A DNA stretch of 64,000 nucleotides from Microbacterium murale (GTDB lineage: Bacteria > Actinomycetota > Actinomycetes > Actinomycetales > Microbacteriaceae): assembly GCF_030815955.1 (NCBI RefSeq), contig NZ_JAUSXK010000001.1:1612001-1676000 (forward strand), given 5' to 3'. Under the pieces are notes generated by a model. That model made no database searches and was not told the origin of the DNA. It saw only the letters and a program-made list of their open reading frames with translations. How positions within the stretch are numbered: position 1 is the first letter of the stretch; the number at the start of each line of letters is the position of its first letter. Positions 25,371-34,945 of this stretch are shown in pieces. The translations under genes and the position numbers were made by a program.

Positions 25371-25964
25371 CTATACGACGGCGTCGGTGCGAATGCCGAG
25401 CAGACTGCCTGCGCCGGAATCCGACGGCAACGGACGAAATCCGAGCCGGTGATAGAAGGCCCGGGCGCCGGTGTTCTGCGGCGAGACCCCGAGGTGCACA
25501 CCCGGTACTCCTCGCCCGTGCAGTGCAGCGAGCAGCGCGCGGATCAACCCGCGTCCGACGCCCTGACCTTGGAGTTCTGGCAGGAGATCGATGTGCAGAT
25601 GCGCCGGATACTCGTCCAGTTCGGCGATCATCATCCGCTCCGGATCGCGCCCCATCTCGAGGATGGCGGATGGTGCGAGACGCGCGTACTTCCGCTCGAA
25701 CGCGGGCAACCACTCACGGCGATAGCGGTCGACGAAAGCACGAGTGTCGGCGGCGGCGACCACATAGCCCGACGCCCTGGTGCCGGTGTCGACGACGAAC
25801 GTCAGCTCCGGCTCGAAATCGACGTACGGCAACGCGAAGATGTCGGCCAGCAGGTCGTCGCTGCCGTGCATGCCGGTGGCATCGGCGCCGCCGTTCCCGG
25901 TCTTCAGACAGATCTCCGCGACATCGGAACGGTCGGATTCTCGAAATCGACGGATGGTCGGCAC
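25371..25964 (-). CDS. GNAT family N-acetyltransferase
   Basis: 197 residues from GTG 25964, which begins PTIRRFRESD, the usual first strand. The acetyl-CoA loop is ELQGQGVGRGLIRALL, followed by GVHLGVSPQNTGARAFYHRLGF, the standard C-terminal GNAT pattern. Upstream of the GTG the frame is an M20-gene shadow. It converges with the DHFR-fold pair and lies 53 bases downstream of the M20 gene on the same strand. Substrate unknown. Confidence 0.85.
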   Translation of the reverse strand: MPTIRRFRESDRSDVAEICLKTGNGGADATGMHGSDDLLADIFALPYVDFEPELTFVVDTGTRASGYVVAAADTRAFVDRYRREWLPAFERKYARLAPSAILEMGRDPERMMIAELDEYPAHLHIDLLPELQGQGVGRGLIRALLAALHGRGVPGVHLGVSPQNTGARAFYHRLGFRPLPSDSGAGSLLGIRTDAVV

Positions 25965-26017
25965 TCGTTCATACTGGCATGGACCAGTGACCCCACGACG
26001 ATGAGAAGCCCAGATCC

Positions 26018-27175
26018 TCAGGTGGCATCGCGTTCCTGCGCGATGAGGTCGCGGATCAACTCCGCCAGGAGAGCGGTACGCGGCGGGATCTCCCCGACGA
26101 TCACGTGTTCGTGGTCGGCGTGCGCACCACCGCCGACCGCGCCGAGCCCGTCCAACGTGGGCACGCCCATCCCGGCCGTGAAGTTGCCGTCGGATGCGCC
26201 GCCGACGACGATGCCCACGGGTTGCGGCAGGCCGTGGCGTGCCGCAATTGCCTGCGCCCTGGTCAGAAGAGGTTCTGCCGCCGACGGGTCGAGCGGAGGA
26301 CGGTTGATCCCGCCGTGCACCGTGATCAGTGCGCCCGTCTCGGACGTGAGCCCTCGAATGGCGCGGTCCACCCGCTCCTGCTCCACGAGGCTGAACGCAC
26401 GCGCATCGACACTGAACTCCGCATGGGCGGCCACGGTATTGGTCGTGCTGCCGGAGGAGGCGACGGTCGGAGTGACGGTCGAGCGCATGGCCTCGTCGCC
26501 GAGACCGGCGACCGCCAGCACCTGATGGGCGAGTTCGACCGTTGCGTTGATGCCCTTCTCCGGCTCCAGGCCGGCGTGCGCGGCGCGGCCGTCGATCTGG
26601 ACGCGGTAGAGCGAGACACCCTTGCGACCGACCTTCAGCGCGCCGCCGTCTCCCGACGCCTCGAGCACCAGAGCGGCTCGGCAGCCGCGCGCCTCCTCCT
26701 CGATGAGGAGCCTCGACGACGGAGAACCCATCTCCTCGTCGCCGGTCACCAGCAGGGTCACCGACCCTTGCCCATCGGGTCGAAGACCGAGTGCGCTGAG
26801 CGCATGGACTGCCATGACCAGCCCGGTGAGCATGTCGAAGCATCCGGGGCCACGGAGGATGCCGTCCTGCACCGAGAACGGATGGGTTGCGAGCGATCCG
26901 ACTGGCCAGACCGTGTCGTGATGCGCGAGGACGAGCACGCGCGGTGCACCCGCATCCAAGGATCCGAGCCTCCATCGCAGATGCGTGCAGCCGTCCACCT
27001 CGACGCGCTCCGGCAGTGTGCCGAGGCGTTTCGCGCCGATCAGCGCGACGACTTCCGCCGATCGCGCTACGGCGTCGAGATCGGCCGACGGCGACTCGCA
27101 TCGGACGAGCCGCTCGATGTCATCCAGCATCGCCGGAAGCGCGGCTTCGGCCCACTCGACCGGCCCGGTGCTCAC
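26018..27175 (-). CDS. M20 family metallopeptidase / N-acyl-amino-acid deacylase
   Basis: 385-residue dizinc hydrolase of the M20 family (carboxypeptidase G2, ArgE and DapE relatives). Metal ligands are visible: H85 and D87 (LAHHDT), D114 (GPGCFDM), the catalytic/ligand glutamates in VTGDEEMGS, and the late GGGAHADHEHV histidine. The dimerisation domain lies in the middle. It overlaps the upstream deacylase-like gene by ATGA. Because an N-acylamino-acid racemase and a GNAT lie in the same cluster, it may remove an N-acyl (e.g. succinyl) group from L-amino acids. Peptidase activity is the alternative. Confidence 0.88.
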   Translation of the reverse strand: MSTGPVEWAEAALPAMLDDIERLVRCESPSADLDAVARSAEVVALIGAKRLGTLPERVEVDGCTHLRWRLGSLDAGAPRVLVLAHHDTVWPVGSLATHPFSVQDGILRGPGCFDMLTGLVMAVHALSALGLRPDGQGSVTLLVTGDEEMGSPSSRLLIEEEARGCRAALVLEASGDGGALKVGRKGVSLYRVQIDGRAAHAGLEPEKGINATVELAHQVLAVAGLGDEAMRSTVTPTVASSGSTTNTVAAHAEFSVDARAFSLVEQERVDRAIRGLTSETGALITVHGGINRPPLDPSAAEPLLTRAQAIAARHGLPQPVGIVVGGASDGNFTAGMGVPTLDGLGAVGGGAHADHEHVIVGEIPPRTALLAELIRDLIAQERDAT

Positions 27176-28648
27176 CGGACCTGGCCCCGCAGTCCGCGGC
27201 CGGGGTACGCGTCCAAGACGATGTCGCCGTCACGGACAACGAACTCTCCCCTGACCAGGAGTTGCTCGATGCCCACGGACGGTCTCGTCGAATCGAAGTA
27301 CGTCGCCAGGTCGGTGACGCGCTCAGGGTCGATCACGACGATGTCGGCATCCGCGCCCACCCCGAGGTGCCCCTTGTCCCTGAAGGCGGGAGCGACGAGA
27401 TCGAGCACACGGGCAGGGAGATAGCTGCAGCGCCGGAAGGCCTCAGCCCACGTCCATGCCCCGCGCTCACGAACCATCGTCCGCAGCGAACGGGCGAACG
27501 TGCCTGCGGTGCGCGGGTGGGTCATTCCCCCGGCGGGCAGCGGCCATTCCCTGCTCTCCGTAGATCCATCCGGCCATGTCACGTGCATCGCGTCGGAGGC
27601 GACGATGCTGTCGGGGAAACCGAGCGATCTCTCCAGCAACGCCCTGTCGGCCGGATTCTCCTCGTCGAGGAATTCGACGATGCACGCCGCGCCGGGGTCG
27701 GTGCTGCGGACGTGACGCAGATGCGCCTCATCCCGGATGCGCTCGCCCGTGGCGACGATCACGATGTTGCTCGGAGAGAGTCCCCACACCGGCAATCGCT
27801 CCGGCGCGAGGAAGGCAGCACCGATCCCGGTACTGCCCGCACCATATGGATACGCCTCGACTGTGATGGTCGCACCGCCCGCTCGTGCATCGTCGATGGT
27901 CTGCAGAACCCGATCGATGTGACGGCGGGACGTGCTGTTGACGTGGCAGTGATGAACCTGACCACCGAATTCCATGGCCATCTGCGCGGCCCTCGACGGT
28001 CCCGTCGATGGGGGTGCTCGGGTCCGCCTCGACGATCTCCCGTACGTGCGTGAACGTCGGCGCTCCGGCCCTGGCGGCGAGCTCATTGACGGCCCGGTAC
28101 TCCGCAGGATCAGTCCGTGGTGCGTATCCCTGCAGGATGCCGATGCCGAGGGCGCCGTCACTCAATTCCCTCTCCAATCGGGAGAGCCATGCGGTGAGTT
28201 GAGCGGGCGACGAGTCCTGTTGCCACGCGGGATCGGCCAGAATCGACAGGCCGCCGACGAAGTCCGCATCCGCATCCCGCCCCGCCAGCACCTCAGCCCG
28301 CGCCATGCCCCAGGATGCCGAGAAGCCGAAGTTGATCGGACGTCCCTCCTCGAGAGCCCTGGTGTACGCGCGCTCCACTGGCAGCAGGCCCGCCTCCAGC
28401 TCCAGCGCGGTCGTCACCCCGTCCATCGCCTGAAGACGCTGACCGGCGACGCTGTTCACGTGACTGTGCAGGTCGACGAACCCTGGGCCGACGATCATGC
28501 CGGTGACGTCGACGACACGGGCACCCTCTCGTTCCAGGCCCGAGCCGATCGCCGCGATCCTGCCGTCCTCGACCAGGACGTCGGATGCCTGATCGAGTCC
28601 GCTGCCCGGATCGATGACACGGCCGCCCCTCAGAAGCAACGGTGTCAT
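27172..28648 (-). pseudogene. N-acyl-D-amino-acid deacylase-like amidohydrolase, frameshifted
   Basis: About 490 residues across two frames. The first part (28648 to about 27992) gives GGRVIDPGSGLDQASDVLVEDG and GPGFVDLHSHVN, the HxH-type metal motif of the amidohydrolase superfamily. The second part resumes with AAQMAMEFGGQVHHCHVNSTS and ends after DLVAPAFRDKGHLGVGADADIVVIDP (parts of the D-aminoacylase/dihydroorotase-like C-terminus). One extra G in GAGGGCC (forward CCC, 27990-27992) explains the break: without it, VE joins AAQM smoothly. The gene is complete otherwise, so this may be a sequence error. It is coupled to its neighbours by ATGA at both ends. Confidence 0.82.
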
Positions 28649-30063
28649 GACGCCGCCTGCTCACACCGCGGCAGAGCACGAATGCCGACGTACGCGACGG
28701 GACGGTCTTCAATGGTCGTGAACGACACCGGCGCCCATGGCGTCAGTGGGTCGGGGCGACCGACGAACTGATCCGGTTCCGAACGAGGAAACAGCGCGAA
28801 CGGCTTCGGCGGCTCGGGGGGCGCCGCGACGCCGGTGACGACCACGGTGGCCTGAACCCCACCGTCGTCGGCGCGCTCCACGACGAGGGACGTCGATGCA
28901 TCGGCGTACGTCCCCAGCCACGACTCGTCGAGGACGGCGTCCGCGGCTGGTCCTGACGGCCGCCTCGTCGACGTGGGGACAGCATCCGAGAACTCTCGGG
29001 CGAAGGCCTCGTACACCTCCGCGGCAGCATACGGAGCGACACCGCCGTTGCAGAACACGACGAACACCAGCCCGTCGTCAGGCAGCACCTGCAGCCAGGC
29101 GTTGTTCCCGATCGTCGTTCCACCGTGCCAGAACATGCGATGACCGCCCCAGTCGTCCAGCATCCAGCCCAGGCCCCACTCCGGTGCCGTCGCGGCTGCC
29201 GCCGGGTCGAGCGCCCACTGCGACTGCGTCATCATCTCGACCGTCTCGTCGCTGACCAGACGTGCGCCGTCGCGCGTCCGACCGCCGCGCACGAAGGCGC
29301 CGCCGAACGACAGGAGATCGTCGACCGTGCTCGAGATGAGTCCGGCCGGCCCCATCGAGCGTGTGATCGAAGAGACAGGAGCCGGCACCCAGGACGAGGT
29401 CCCTGGAGCCCGCACGTGACCGTGCTGGTACCGATGGGCCATGACCTCCTCCGGGAGGGTCAGGAAGGTGTCGAGCTCGAGGCGTCCGGTGATCCGCGCA
29501 CGCAGGGATGCGTCCCATGTGCGGCCGTCCAGGACCTCGATGATGCGACCCGCCAGAACGAAGCCTGAGTTGCAGTACGACCAGCCGGCGGACGGGGCGA
29601 ACAGCGCATCGGCCGATTTCAGCGTCGCGACGTACTTCTCTACGCAGTCGTCGCCGCGACCGGTGTCGGTGAAGAGGTCGCCGTCGATCCCCGAGGTGTG
29701 GGTGATCAGATGCTTCACGGTGAGTTCCGACGCATGGGGTGAGTCCAGCTCGACGCCGGGGAGCAGATCGAGTACCGGCGTGTCGAGGTCGAGCTTTCCC
29801 TCCTCCCGGAGCTGCATGATCATGGTGGCGGTGGCCACCTTCGTGATGGAGCCGACCTGACACACGGTGTCCCGATCCGTGGCGACGCCCGTCCGGTTGT
29901 TGGTCACGCCGGTGCGAGCGACGAGGCGGCTCTCACGTCCCGTCTCCTCATCGATGCTCAGCACGCCGGCAACGATTCCCGGCACGTGGTGACGCCGAGC
30001 GATCTCAGCGAGAAGGTGATCCCAGGGCGCCGGATCGAATGCCGTCGGTGAAAGAGGTGTCAT
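28645..30063 (-). CDS. Serine hydrolase, beta-lactamase class C / D-aminopeptidase family
   Basis: 472 residues with the penicillin-recognising fold: S72-ITK (GSITKVAT), YCN (WSYCNSGFVLAG) and an HGGT motif (FWHGGTTIGN) in place of KTG. No signal peptide or lipobox is present, so it should act in the cytosol, unlike true beta-lactamases. Members of this branch include D-aminopeptidases and esterases. ATG 30063 follows GGAG; the open frame to 30489 is a shadow of the binding-protein gene. It lies between the transporter binding protein and the deacylase, so imported D-peptides or D-amino-acid amides are plausible substrates. Confidence 0.85.
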   Translation of the reverse strand: MTPLSPTAFDPAPWDHLLAEIARRHHVPGIVAGVLSIDEETGRESRLVARTGVTNNRTGVATDRDTVCQVGSITKVATATMIMQLREEGKLDLDTPVLDLLPGVELDSPHASELTVKHLITHTSGIDGDLFTDTGRGDDCVEKYVATLKSADALFAPSAGWSYCNSGFVLAGRIIEVLDGRTWDASLRARITGRLELDTFLTLPEEVMAHRYQHGHVRAPGTSSWVPAPVSSITRSMGPAGLISSTVDDLLSFGGAFVRGGRTRDGARLVSDETVEMMTQSQWALDPAAAATAPEWGLGWMLDDWGGHRMFWHGGTTIGNNAWLQVLPDDGLVFVVFCNGGVAPYAAAEVYEAFAREFSDAVPTSTRRPSGPAADAVLDESWLGTYADASTSLVVERADDGGVQATVVVTGVAAPPEPPKPFALFPRSEPDQFVGRPDPLTPWAPVSFTTIEDRPVAYVGIRALPRCEQAAS

Positions 30064-30097
30064 CAGGTTCTCCGATCTCTTTGTCTGCGAAGTGCTG

Positions 30098-31693
30098 TCA
30101 GTCCACCAGGATGAATGACGAGTACATGTCGGGGATCTTCGCCTCGACGCCGTTGGCGTAGGTGACGTCCGGTCGCATGGCGAAGGGCACATAGTCAGCG
30201 GAGGCATACATCTCGGCCTCCGCGTCCTCCCATGCGCCGCAGGCATCCGCTCCCGTGAACTGCGTGGTCTCGGCGACAAGGGCGTCGAAGTCAGGGTTCG
30301 ATATGGCCGCGAAGTTGTTTCCTGTGGGCGGAGTCGGGCCCGAGAGGAAGGCGGTGAGCACGCTGGGCACGGAGTAGTTCGAGGCGATCCAGATGACGTC
30401 GAGGTCGGACGCGGCATTCTCTGCGCGGATCTTCTCGTTGAAGATCGCGTAGTCCGAGCCCTCCTGCGCGACCTCGACACCGATCTCACCCCATTGCTGG
30501 GCGATCATCTCCGCCGTCGCTGACGTCTCGGGCCAGCGCGTGTTCCATGCGAAGTTCAACGTGAGCTTCTCGCCGTCCTTCTCGCGTGTGCCGTCAGCGC
30601 CGACCGTCCAGCCGAGCTCATCGAGCATCGCGGCCGCTTCTTCCGGGTCGTACGACGGGAGGTTCGTGGTGGCTGCGTCGTACTGGCAGATCTGCGGCGC
30701 CAGTACTGCGAGGCGCGTCGCGCGTTCACCCTTGTCAGCCGTCTGCACTCGCATCAGCGCGTCGAGATCGAGCGCCTTCGTCAACGCGATCCGCACCTGC
30801 TCGTCAGCGGTCGCCTGACCTTCGGCCTGGCTATACGCGAAGCCTCCTGTGACGAGAGGCCATTCGATGATGGCATCTGCGGACGCAGCGACCCGATCCT
30901 CATCCGGGCCCTGAACCGCGCTCACATTCAGTTCGCCGGAGAGCAGGAGATTCGCACGGGTGCTCGGGTTCTCGATGATGCGCAGCACGACGCTCTTCGG
31001 GGCGCCGGGTGTCGAGCCGTCGACGCCGCCCTCGGGCGCCCAGTCGTAATCGTCCTTCCGCTCGAACGTGTAGTGATCGCCCTGCACGGCCTCGGTGAGC
31101 TTGTAAAGACCGGTGCCGTTCGTGGCCGATGCCACGCTGTCCGGGTCATCCAGCGCCCCTTGGCAGTAGATGGGATGAATTCCGATCGAGGGAAGCAGGA
31201 ACGAGTTCGGTGTCTCGGTGGTGAGCGTCACCGTCCTGGCCGCTTCGTCGTGCTCGATGACGGCGTCGGGCGGGATCACGAGCCCGACGAAGCTCGACCC
31301 GTTGGCGGGGTCGAGGATCCAGCGGTAGTTGTTCGCCACGGTCTCCGCCGTCAGGTCGCTTCCGTCCTCGCACTTCACGCCCTCCTTGATCGTGAACTGC
31401 AGCGACGTGGGCGTCTCCTCCCAGGACTCGGCCAGCCAGCCCTGCGCCTGGCCGTCCGCGTCGAAGTAGACGGGCGCTTCGTAGGCCCACGGATACACGT
31501 AACTGAGCGTCGCGCTGGAGTTTACGTGCCGGAGCAGATTGCCCGGGTCCTCGTTCAGCGCCACGGTGAGCGTGCCGTCGATGACCGGCTCTCCGGCGTC
31601 TCCGCCGGGCCCGCCACCGGCACCGGTGCACGCGCTGAGTGCGAGAGTCGCCACGGCCAAAGCGGCGGCGCTCAGAAGCAGCTTCTTCTTCAT
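30098..31693 (-). CDS. ABC transporter substrate-binding lipoprotein, family 5 (peptide type)
   Basis: 531-residue lipoprotein with signal MKKKLLLSAAALAV and lipobox LALSAC. The mature protein shows the DppA/OppA pattern: GTLTVALNEDPGNLL, then WLAESWEETPTSLQFTIKEGVK (in parts) and the late YVPFAMRPDVTYAN. ATG 31693 follows GGAGG by seven bases. It probably serves the dipeptide-type permease and ATPases at 36866-40523, which have no other binding protein nearby. The 174-base upstream region holds a TCGGTT-N5-AACCGA dyad (31801-31817). Confidence 0.9.
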   Translation of the reverse strand: MKKKLLLSAAALAVATLALSACTGAGGGPGGDAGEPVIDGTLTVALNEDPGNLLRHVNSSATLSYVYPWAYEAPVYFDADGQAQGWLAESWEETPTSLQFTIKEGVKCEDGSDLTAETVANNYRWILDPANGSSFVGLVIPPDAVIEHDEAARTVTLTTETPNSFLLPSIGIHPIYCQGALDDPDSVASATNGTGLYKLTEAVQGDHYTFERKDDYDWAPEGGVDGSTPGAPKSVVLRIIENPSTRANLLLSGELNVSAVQGPDEDRVAASADAIIEWPLVTGGFAYSQAEGQATADEQVRIALTKALDLDALMRVQTADKGERATRLAVLAPQICQYDAATTNLPSYDPEEAAAMLDELGWTVGADGTREKDGEKLTLNFAWNTRWPETSATAEMIAQQWGEIGVEVAQEGSDYAIFNEKIRAENAASDLDVIWIASNYSVPSVLTAFLSGPTPPTGNNFAAISNPDFDALVAETTQFTGADACGAWEDAEAEMYASADYVPFAMRPDVTYANGVEAKIPDMYSSFILVD

Positions 31694-31800
31694 GAAGGTC
31701 CTCCAGGGTTTGTGATGCACGGAGTCGGGTGAAGGGATGCTCGCACTCTGGCGCGCCCGGAGCCGGGCGGCATCGTCGAATACGACCGAACGTGACAATC

Positions 31801-31817
31801 TCGGTTGGACGAACCGA
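31801..31817. promoter_or_regulatory. Dyad upstream of the binding-protein gene
   Basis: TCGGTT and AACCGA form perfect 6-bp arms with a 5-base spacer, about 108 bases before the lipoprotein start and between it and the class A-like serine hydrolase gene. A repressor or activator site is possible. I could not define a matching promoter. Confidence 0.3.
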
Positions 31818-31868
31818 CAGCCGACAGCCGGAGACGAAGGTACGCGTCGGTCATGGTGAGTCCGATCG

Positions 31869-32750
31869 TCAGGCCGAGCGGAGCTCGGCGACGGCGGCCG
31901 CTGCGATCTCGCCGATCGCGCGGTCGAAGCGCGGCGAGACCGTCGCGGGGCTCGGGGTCCTCAGGAACACGGACACGGCGTAGCGTGCACCGTCGGGGTA
32001 CTCGACGACGGCGGCTTCGTTGCGAACGAACGGGAGCGTCCCCGTCTTTCCGCTCACCAGGATCTCATCGTCAGGGAAGCCGCTGCGCAGTCGGTGCGGC
32101 CAGACCTGAAGGCGCAGGATGCGGCGCGCCTCCGCGCAGGCTTCAGGCGCAATTCCGTCTTCCGTCCAGATGCGGCCCAGCAACTGGGACGTCTCGCGGG
32201 GCGTCGTGCGATTGGTCCGCTCCGCGTCCAGAGCTCGCGCGCCGAGGAGCGCCTCCTCGCCCCGCGCGAGCAGGTCGAACTCGGTGCCGGTCCCCATGCC
32301 GAGATCATCGCTGATCGTCGCGAACAACGCCGCACAGTCGCCCTCGAGAACCGTCCTCGTCAAACCGAGACCGCGCAGCATCTCATTGATGCGATCGAGA
32401 CCGACAGCATCCATCACGACATCGGTCGCACGATTGTCCGACACCGACATCATCGACAGGCACAGGTCACGCAGCGAGATCGAGACGGGATCGACGAAGG
32501 CCGCGATCCCCGTCGAACCCATCACCGGAAAATCCTCAGGAGCCAGTTCGATCATCCGCGTCGCGTCGAGCTCACCGGCTGCCATCTGCCGGCAGGCTTC
32601 AACGAGGACGGGCACTTTGAACACGCTCGCCGCGACGACGGAATCGTCTGGGCGCACCCCCACCTCGCCGCCATCGAACTCCTGCGCGTGCACGTAGGCG
32701 CGCAACCCTGTCGATGCTTCGATCTCCTCGACCACCTGCCGCAATGTCAT
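31869..32750 (-). CDS. Serine hydrolase, beta-lactamase class A-like fold
   Basis: 293 residues from ATG 32750. Active-site motifs are S42-VFK45 (AASVFKVP), S104-DN106 (SVSDNRATD) and K235-TG (SGKTGT). The deacylating Glu motif of the omega loop (ExxLN) is not seen, and there is no signal peptide, so it is unlikely to be a classical resistance enzyme. It may hydrolyse or bind D-amino-acid peptides in the cytosol. A GTG start at 32807 is an alternative. It diverges from the GNAT-racemase-peptidase operon. Confidence 0.82.
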   Translation of the reverse strand: MTLRQVVEEIEASTGLRAYVHAQEFDGGEVGVRPDDSVVAASVFKVPVLVEACRQMAAGELDATRMIELAPEDFPVMGSTGIAAFVDPVSISLRDLCLSMMSVSDNRATDVVMDAVGLDRINEMLRGLGLTRTVLEGDCAALFATISDDLGMGTGTEFDLLARGEEALLGARALDAERTNRTTPRETSQLLGRIWTEDGIAPEACAEARRILRLQVWPHRLRSGFPDDEILVSGKTGTLPFVRNEAAVVEYPDGARYAVSVFLRTPSPATVSPRFDRAIGEIAAAAVAELRSA

Positions 32751-32853
32751 CCTGCAAGCTTCCGCGCCCGTGAGCGCGTCTGCTTCGGCGATCGTCACAG
32801 TGTGCACGCGCGATCTTCGTCGTCGCGCACAGCGCCGCTCTTCGCACCGGCCG

Positions 32854-32875
32854 GGCTTGTCGCGTCGGACAAGCC
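32854..32875. promoter_or_regulatory. Operator between divergent hydrolase and GNAT-racemase operons
   Basis: GGCTTGTC (32854-32861) and GACAAGCC (32868-32875) are perfect 8-bp arms around a 6-base spacer. The TTGTC-GACAA core resembles GntR-type sites. Its central place in the 209-base divergent region suggests joint control of both operons. The PucR-type protein at 40601 or an outside regulator could bind. Confidence 0.5.
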
Positions 32876-32959
32876 GAGGCCTTCCGCATGATCCGCATGA
32901 ACGAAGCACTGGCCCGTTCGAACCGAGACGCTGATACCACCGACTGAAAGGGGCCGTGG

Positions 32960-33823
32960 ATGAAGCCGTCCGCCGGTTCGACGCTCGCTGCACCCGCCGC
33001 GGCCGCGGCATGGAGACTCGCAGATCAGGCCTGTGCCGCTGCAGGGCTCATCATGCACGACGCACACGAACCCGATGCCGCACGGCGCGCGGCCGAAGTG
33101 CTCAGCACCATCTGGGGCAGGCACGGCACCGAGATGATCGATCCCGCGATGCTCGTGGCGATCGCGCACGCCGGCAATCTCGTCACCGTCGCAACCGCTG
33201 ACGGTGAGCCGATCGGGGCAGCGGCAGGTTTCTGCGGGCCGCCCGGCACTCCCTTCCATTCCCACATCGTGGGCCTTCTCCCCTCCGCCACCGGCCGCGG
33301 GCTCGGACGTGCGGTGAAGCTCTATCAGCGCGCCTGGTGCCTGGAGCACGGCATCGACACGATGACCTGGACATACGATCCGCTGGTGGCGCGGAATGCA
33401 TACTTCAACATCCGGCGGCTCGGCGCGCGTGCAGTGCATTACTACGCCGGCTTCTACGGTGAGATGGTCGACGCCATCAATGCAGGCCAGGGATCGGACC
33501 GCATGCTGATCCGCTGGGATCTGACCACCACCCCACCGGAAGCGGGCGCGCCCCTGGTCGATCCGGGCCGGGGTTCCCACTCCGCGATCGAGAACCTCGC
33601 GGGAGCGCCGTCTGCGTACAGCCCTCCTCCCCGCGACACGAACACGACGCTGATCGCGATCCCCCGTGAGATCGAGGAGATGCGTCGCACGGATCCCGAC
33701 CTGGCACGCCGGTGGCGTGCGAGCACGCGCGACGCGCTCGACGACCTCCTCGTCAACGGCTGGATCATCACAGACTTCACCCGCTCATGCCAGTACGTGC
33801 TCCACCGCGAAAGGACGTCATGA
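32960..33823 (+). CDS. GNAT superfamily acyltransferase (COG3375-like)
   Basis: 287 residues. The acyl-CoA loop is LLPSATGRGLGRAVKLYQR, followed by TWTYDPLVARNAYFNIRRLG and HYYAGFYGEMVDAINAG, a pattern I associate with the COG3375 group that sits beside N-acylamino-acid racemases. In Geobacillus a GNAT N-succinyltransferase, a racemase and a desuccinylase convert D- to L-amino acids. The same role is likely here. ATG 32960 follows GAAAGGGG. It overlaps the racemase gene by ATGA. Confidence 0.83.
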   Translation: MKPSAGSTLAAPAAAAAWRLADQACAAAGLIMHDAHEPDAARRAAEVLSTIWGRHGTEMIDPAMLVAIAHAGNLVTVATADGEPIGAAAGFCGPPGTPFHSHIVGLLPSATGRGLGRAVKLYQRAWCLEHGIDTMTWTYDPLVARNAYFNIRRLGARAVHYYAGFYGEMVDAINAGQGSDRMLIRWDLTTTPPEAGAPLVDPGRGSHSAIENLAGAPSAYSPPPRDTNTTLIAIPREIEEMRRTDPDLARRWRASTRDALDDLLVNGWIITDFTRSCQYVLHRERTS

Positions 33824-34945
33824 AACTCCTCGGCCTGCGCCTTCACCACCTCGAGATCCCCCTCGTCTCCCCGTTCACCACGTCGTTCATGACCCAGACG
33901 CACAAGCGCTGCTTCCTCGTCGAGGCTCAGCTCGAGACCGACGCCGGCGATGTGATCACCGGATGGGGTGAGAACGTCGCCCTGGACCGGCCTTACTACT
34001 CCGCGGAGTACCTGGACGGGTCGGCGGATGTCGTGGAGCGATGGATCGCGCCGCTCCTTTTCGACATGGAACACCTCACCGCCGAGACCGTGTTCCACCA
34101 CCTCCGCAAGGTCATCGGAAACCCCATGGCGAAGGCATCGGTGGAGATGGCGATCCTCGACGCCCAGCTCCGCGCCGAGAACCGTTCGTTCGCCTCTTAC
34201 CTCGGTGCGGTGAGCAGCACTGTTCCGTCCGGCGTCTCCGTCGGCATCCAGGACTCCGTCACCGAAACTCTGGGCGTGATCGGCGGTTACCTCGAACAGG
34301 GGTACGCGAGAATCAAGCTCAAGATCCAGCCGGGGGCGGACATCGCGCACGTCGCGGCCGTGCGTCGTGAGTTCGGCGACGATCTGCTGTTCCAGGTCGA
34401 CGCCAACGCCGCGTACACGCTCGTCGACGCCGCCCACCTGCGTCGCCTCGACGACTACGGACTGCTGCTCATCGAGCAGCCGCTGGGCGAGGGCCGACAT
34501 CCGTCAGCACGCGCAGCTCGCCGCTCTGATGACCACGCCGATCTGTCTGGACGAATCGATCGTGTCGGCCGAGGCCGCCGCCGATGCGATCTCTCTGGGG
34601 GCGACATCGGTGATCAACATCAAGCCCGGCCGCGTCGGCGGCTATCTCGAGGCGAGGCGCATCCACGACCTCGCGCGGGCGCACGGCATCGCCGTCTGGT
34701 GCGGCGGCATGCTCGAGACCGGCATCGGAAGGGCCGCGAATGCCGCACTCGCCGCTCTCCCCGGCTTCACGCTCCCCGGTGACATCTCCGGATCGGACCG
34801 CTTCTTCCGCGAGGACATCGTCACCGAACCGCTGCGCATGCACGACGGGGTCGTCGACGTGCCGAACGGTCCAGGGTTCGGGGTCGACATCGACGAGGAC
34901 CACTTGGAGCGGTTCCGCACACAGCTCGTGGAGGTCACCCGATGA
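33820..34945 (+). pseudogene. N-acylamino-acid racemase / o-succinylbenzoate synthase family (enolase superfamily), frameshifted
   Basis: About 375 residues across two frames. First frame: IPLVSPFTTSF, the K166-L-K168 pair (IKLKIQPG), D194 (QVDANAAY) and E219 (LLIEQPLGE). Second frame: ICLDESIV, VINIKPGRVGG with the second catalytic lysine, and WCGGMLETGIG. All catalytic and metal residues of the NSAR/OSBS group are present. One extra G in GAGGGCC (34489-34495) breaks the frame; deleting it joins GE to ADIRQHAQLA. The menaquinone role is unlikely given the neighbours; racemisation of N-succinyl or other N-acyl amino acids fits better. It could be a sequence error rather than decay. Confidence 0.85.

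Noticed and set aside
25965..27101. N-terminal extension of the GNAT gene to 576 residues
   Set aside because: The extension is a frame shadow of the M20 gene. The GNAT fold begins at GTG 25964.
31869..32750. Beta-lactam resistance gene
   Set aside because: No signal peptide and no omega-loop ExxLN motif; context is peptide catabolism.
33820..34945. Menaquinone o-succinylbenzoate synthase (menC)
   Set aside because: No other menaquinone gene is near, while GNAT, deacylase and peptidase genes are. The racemase role is preferred.
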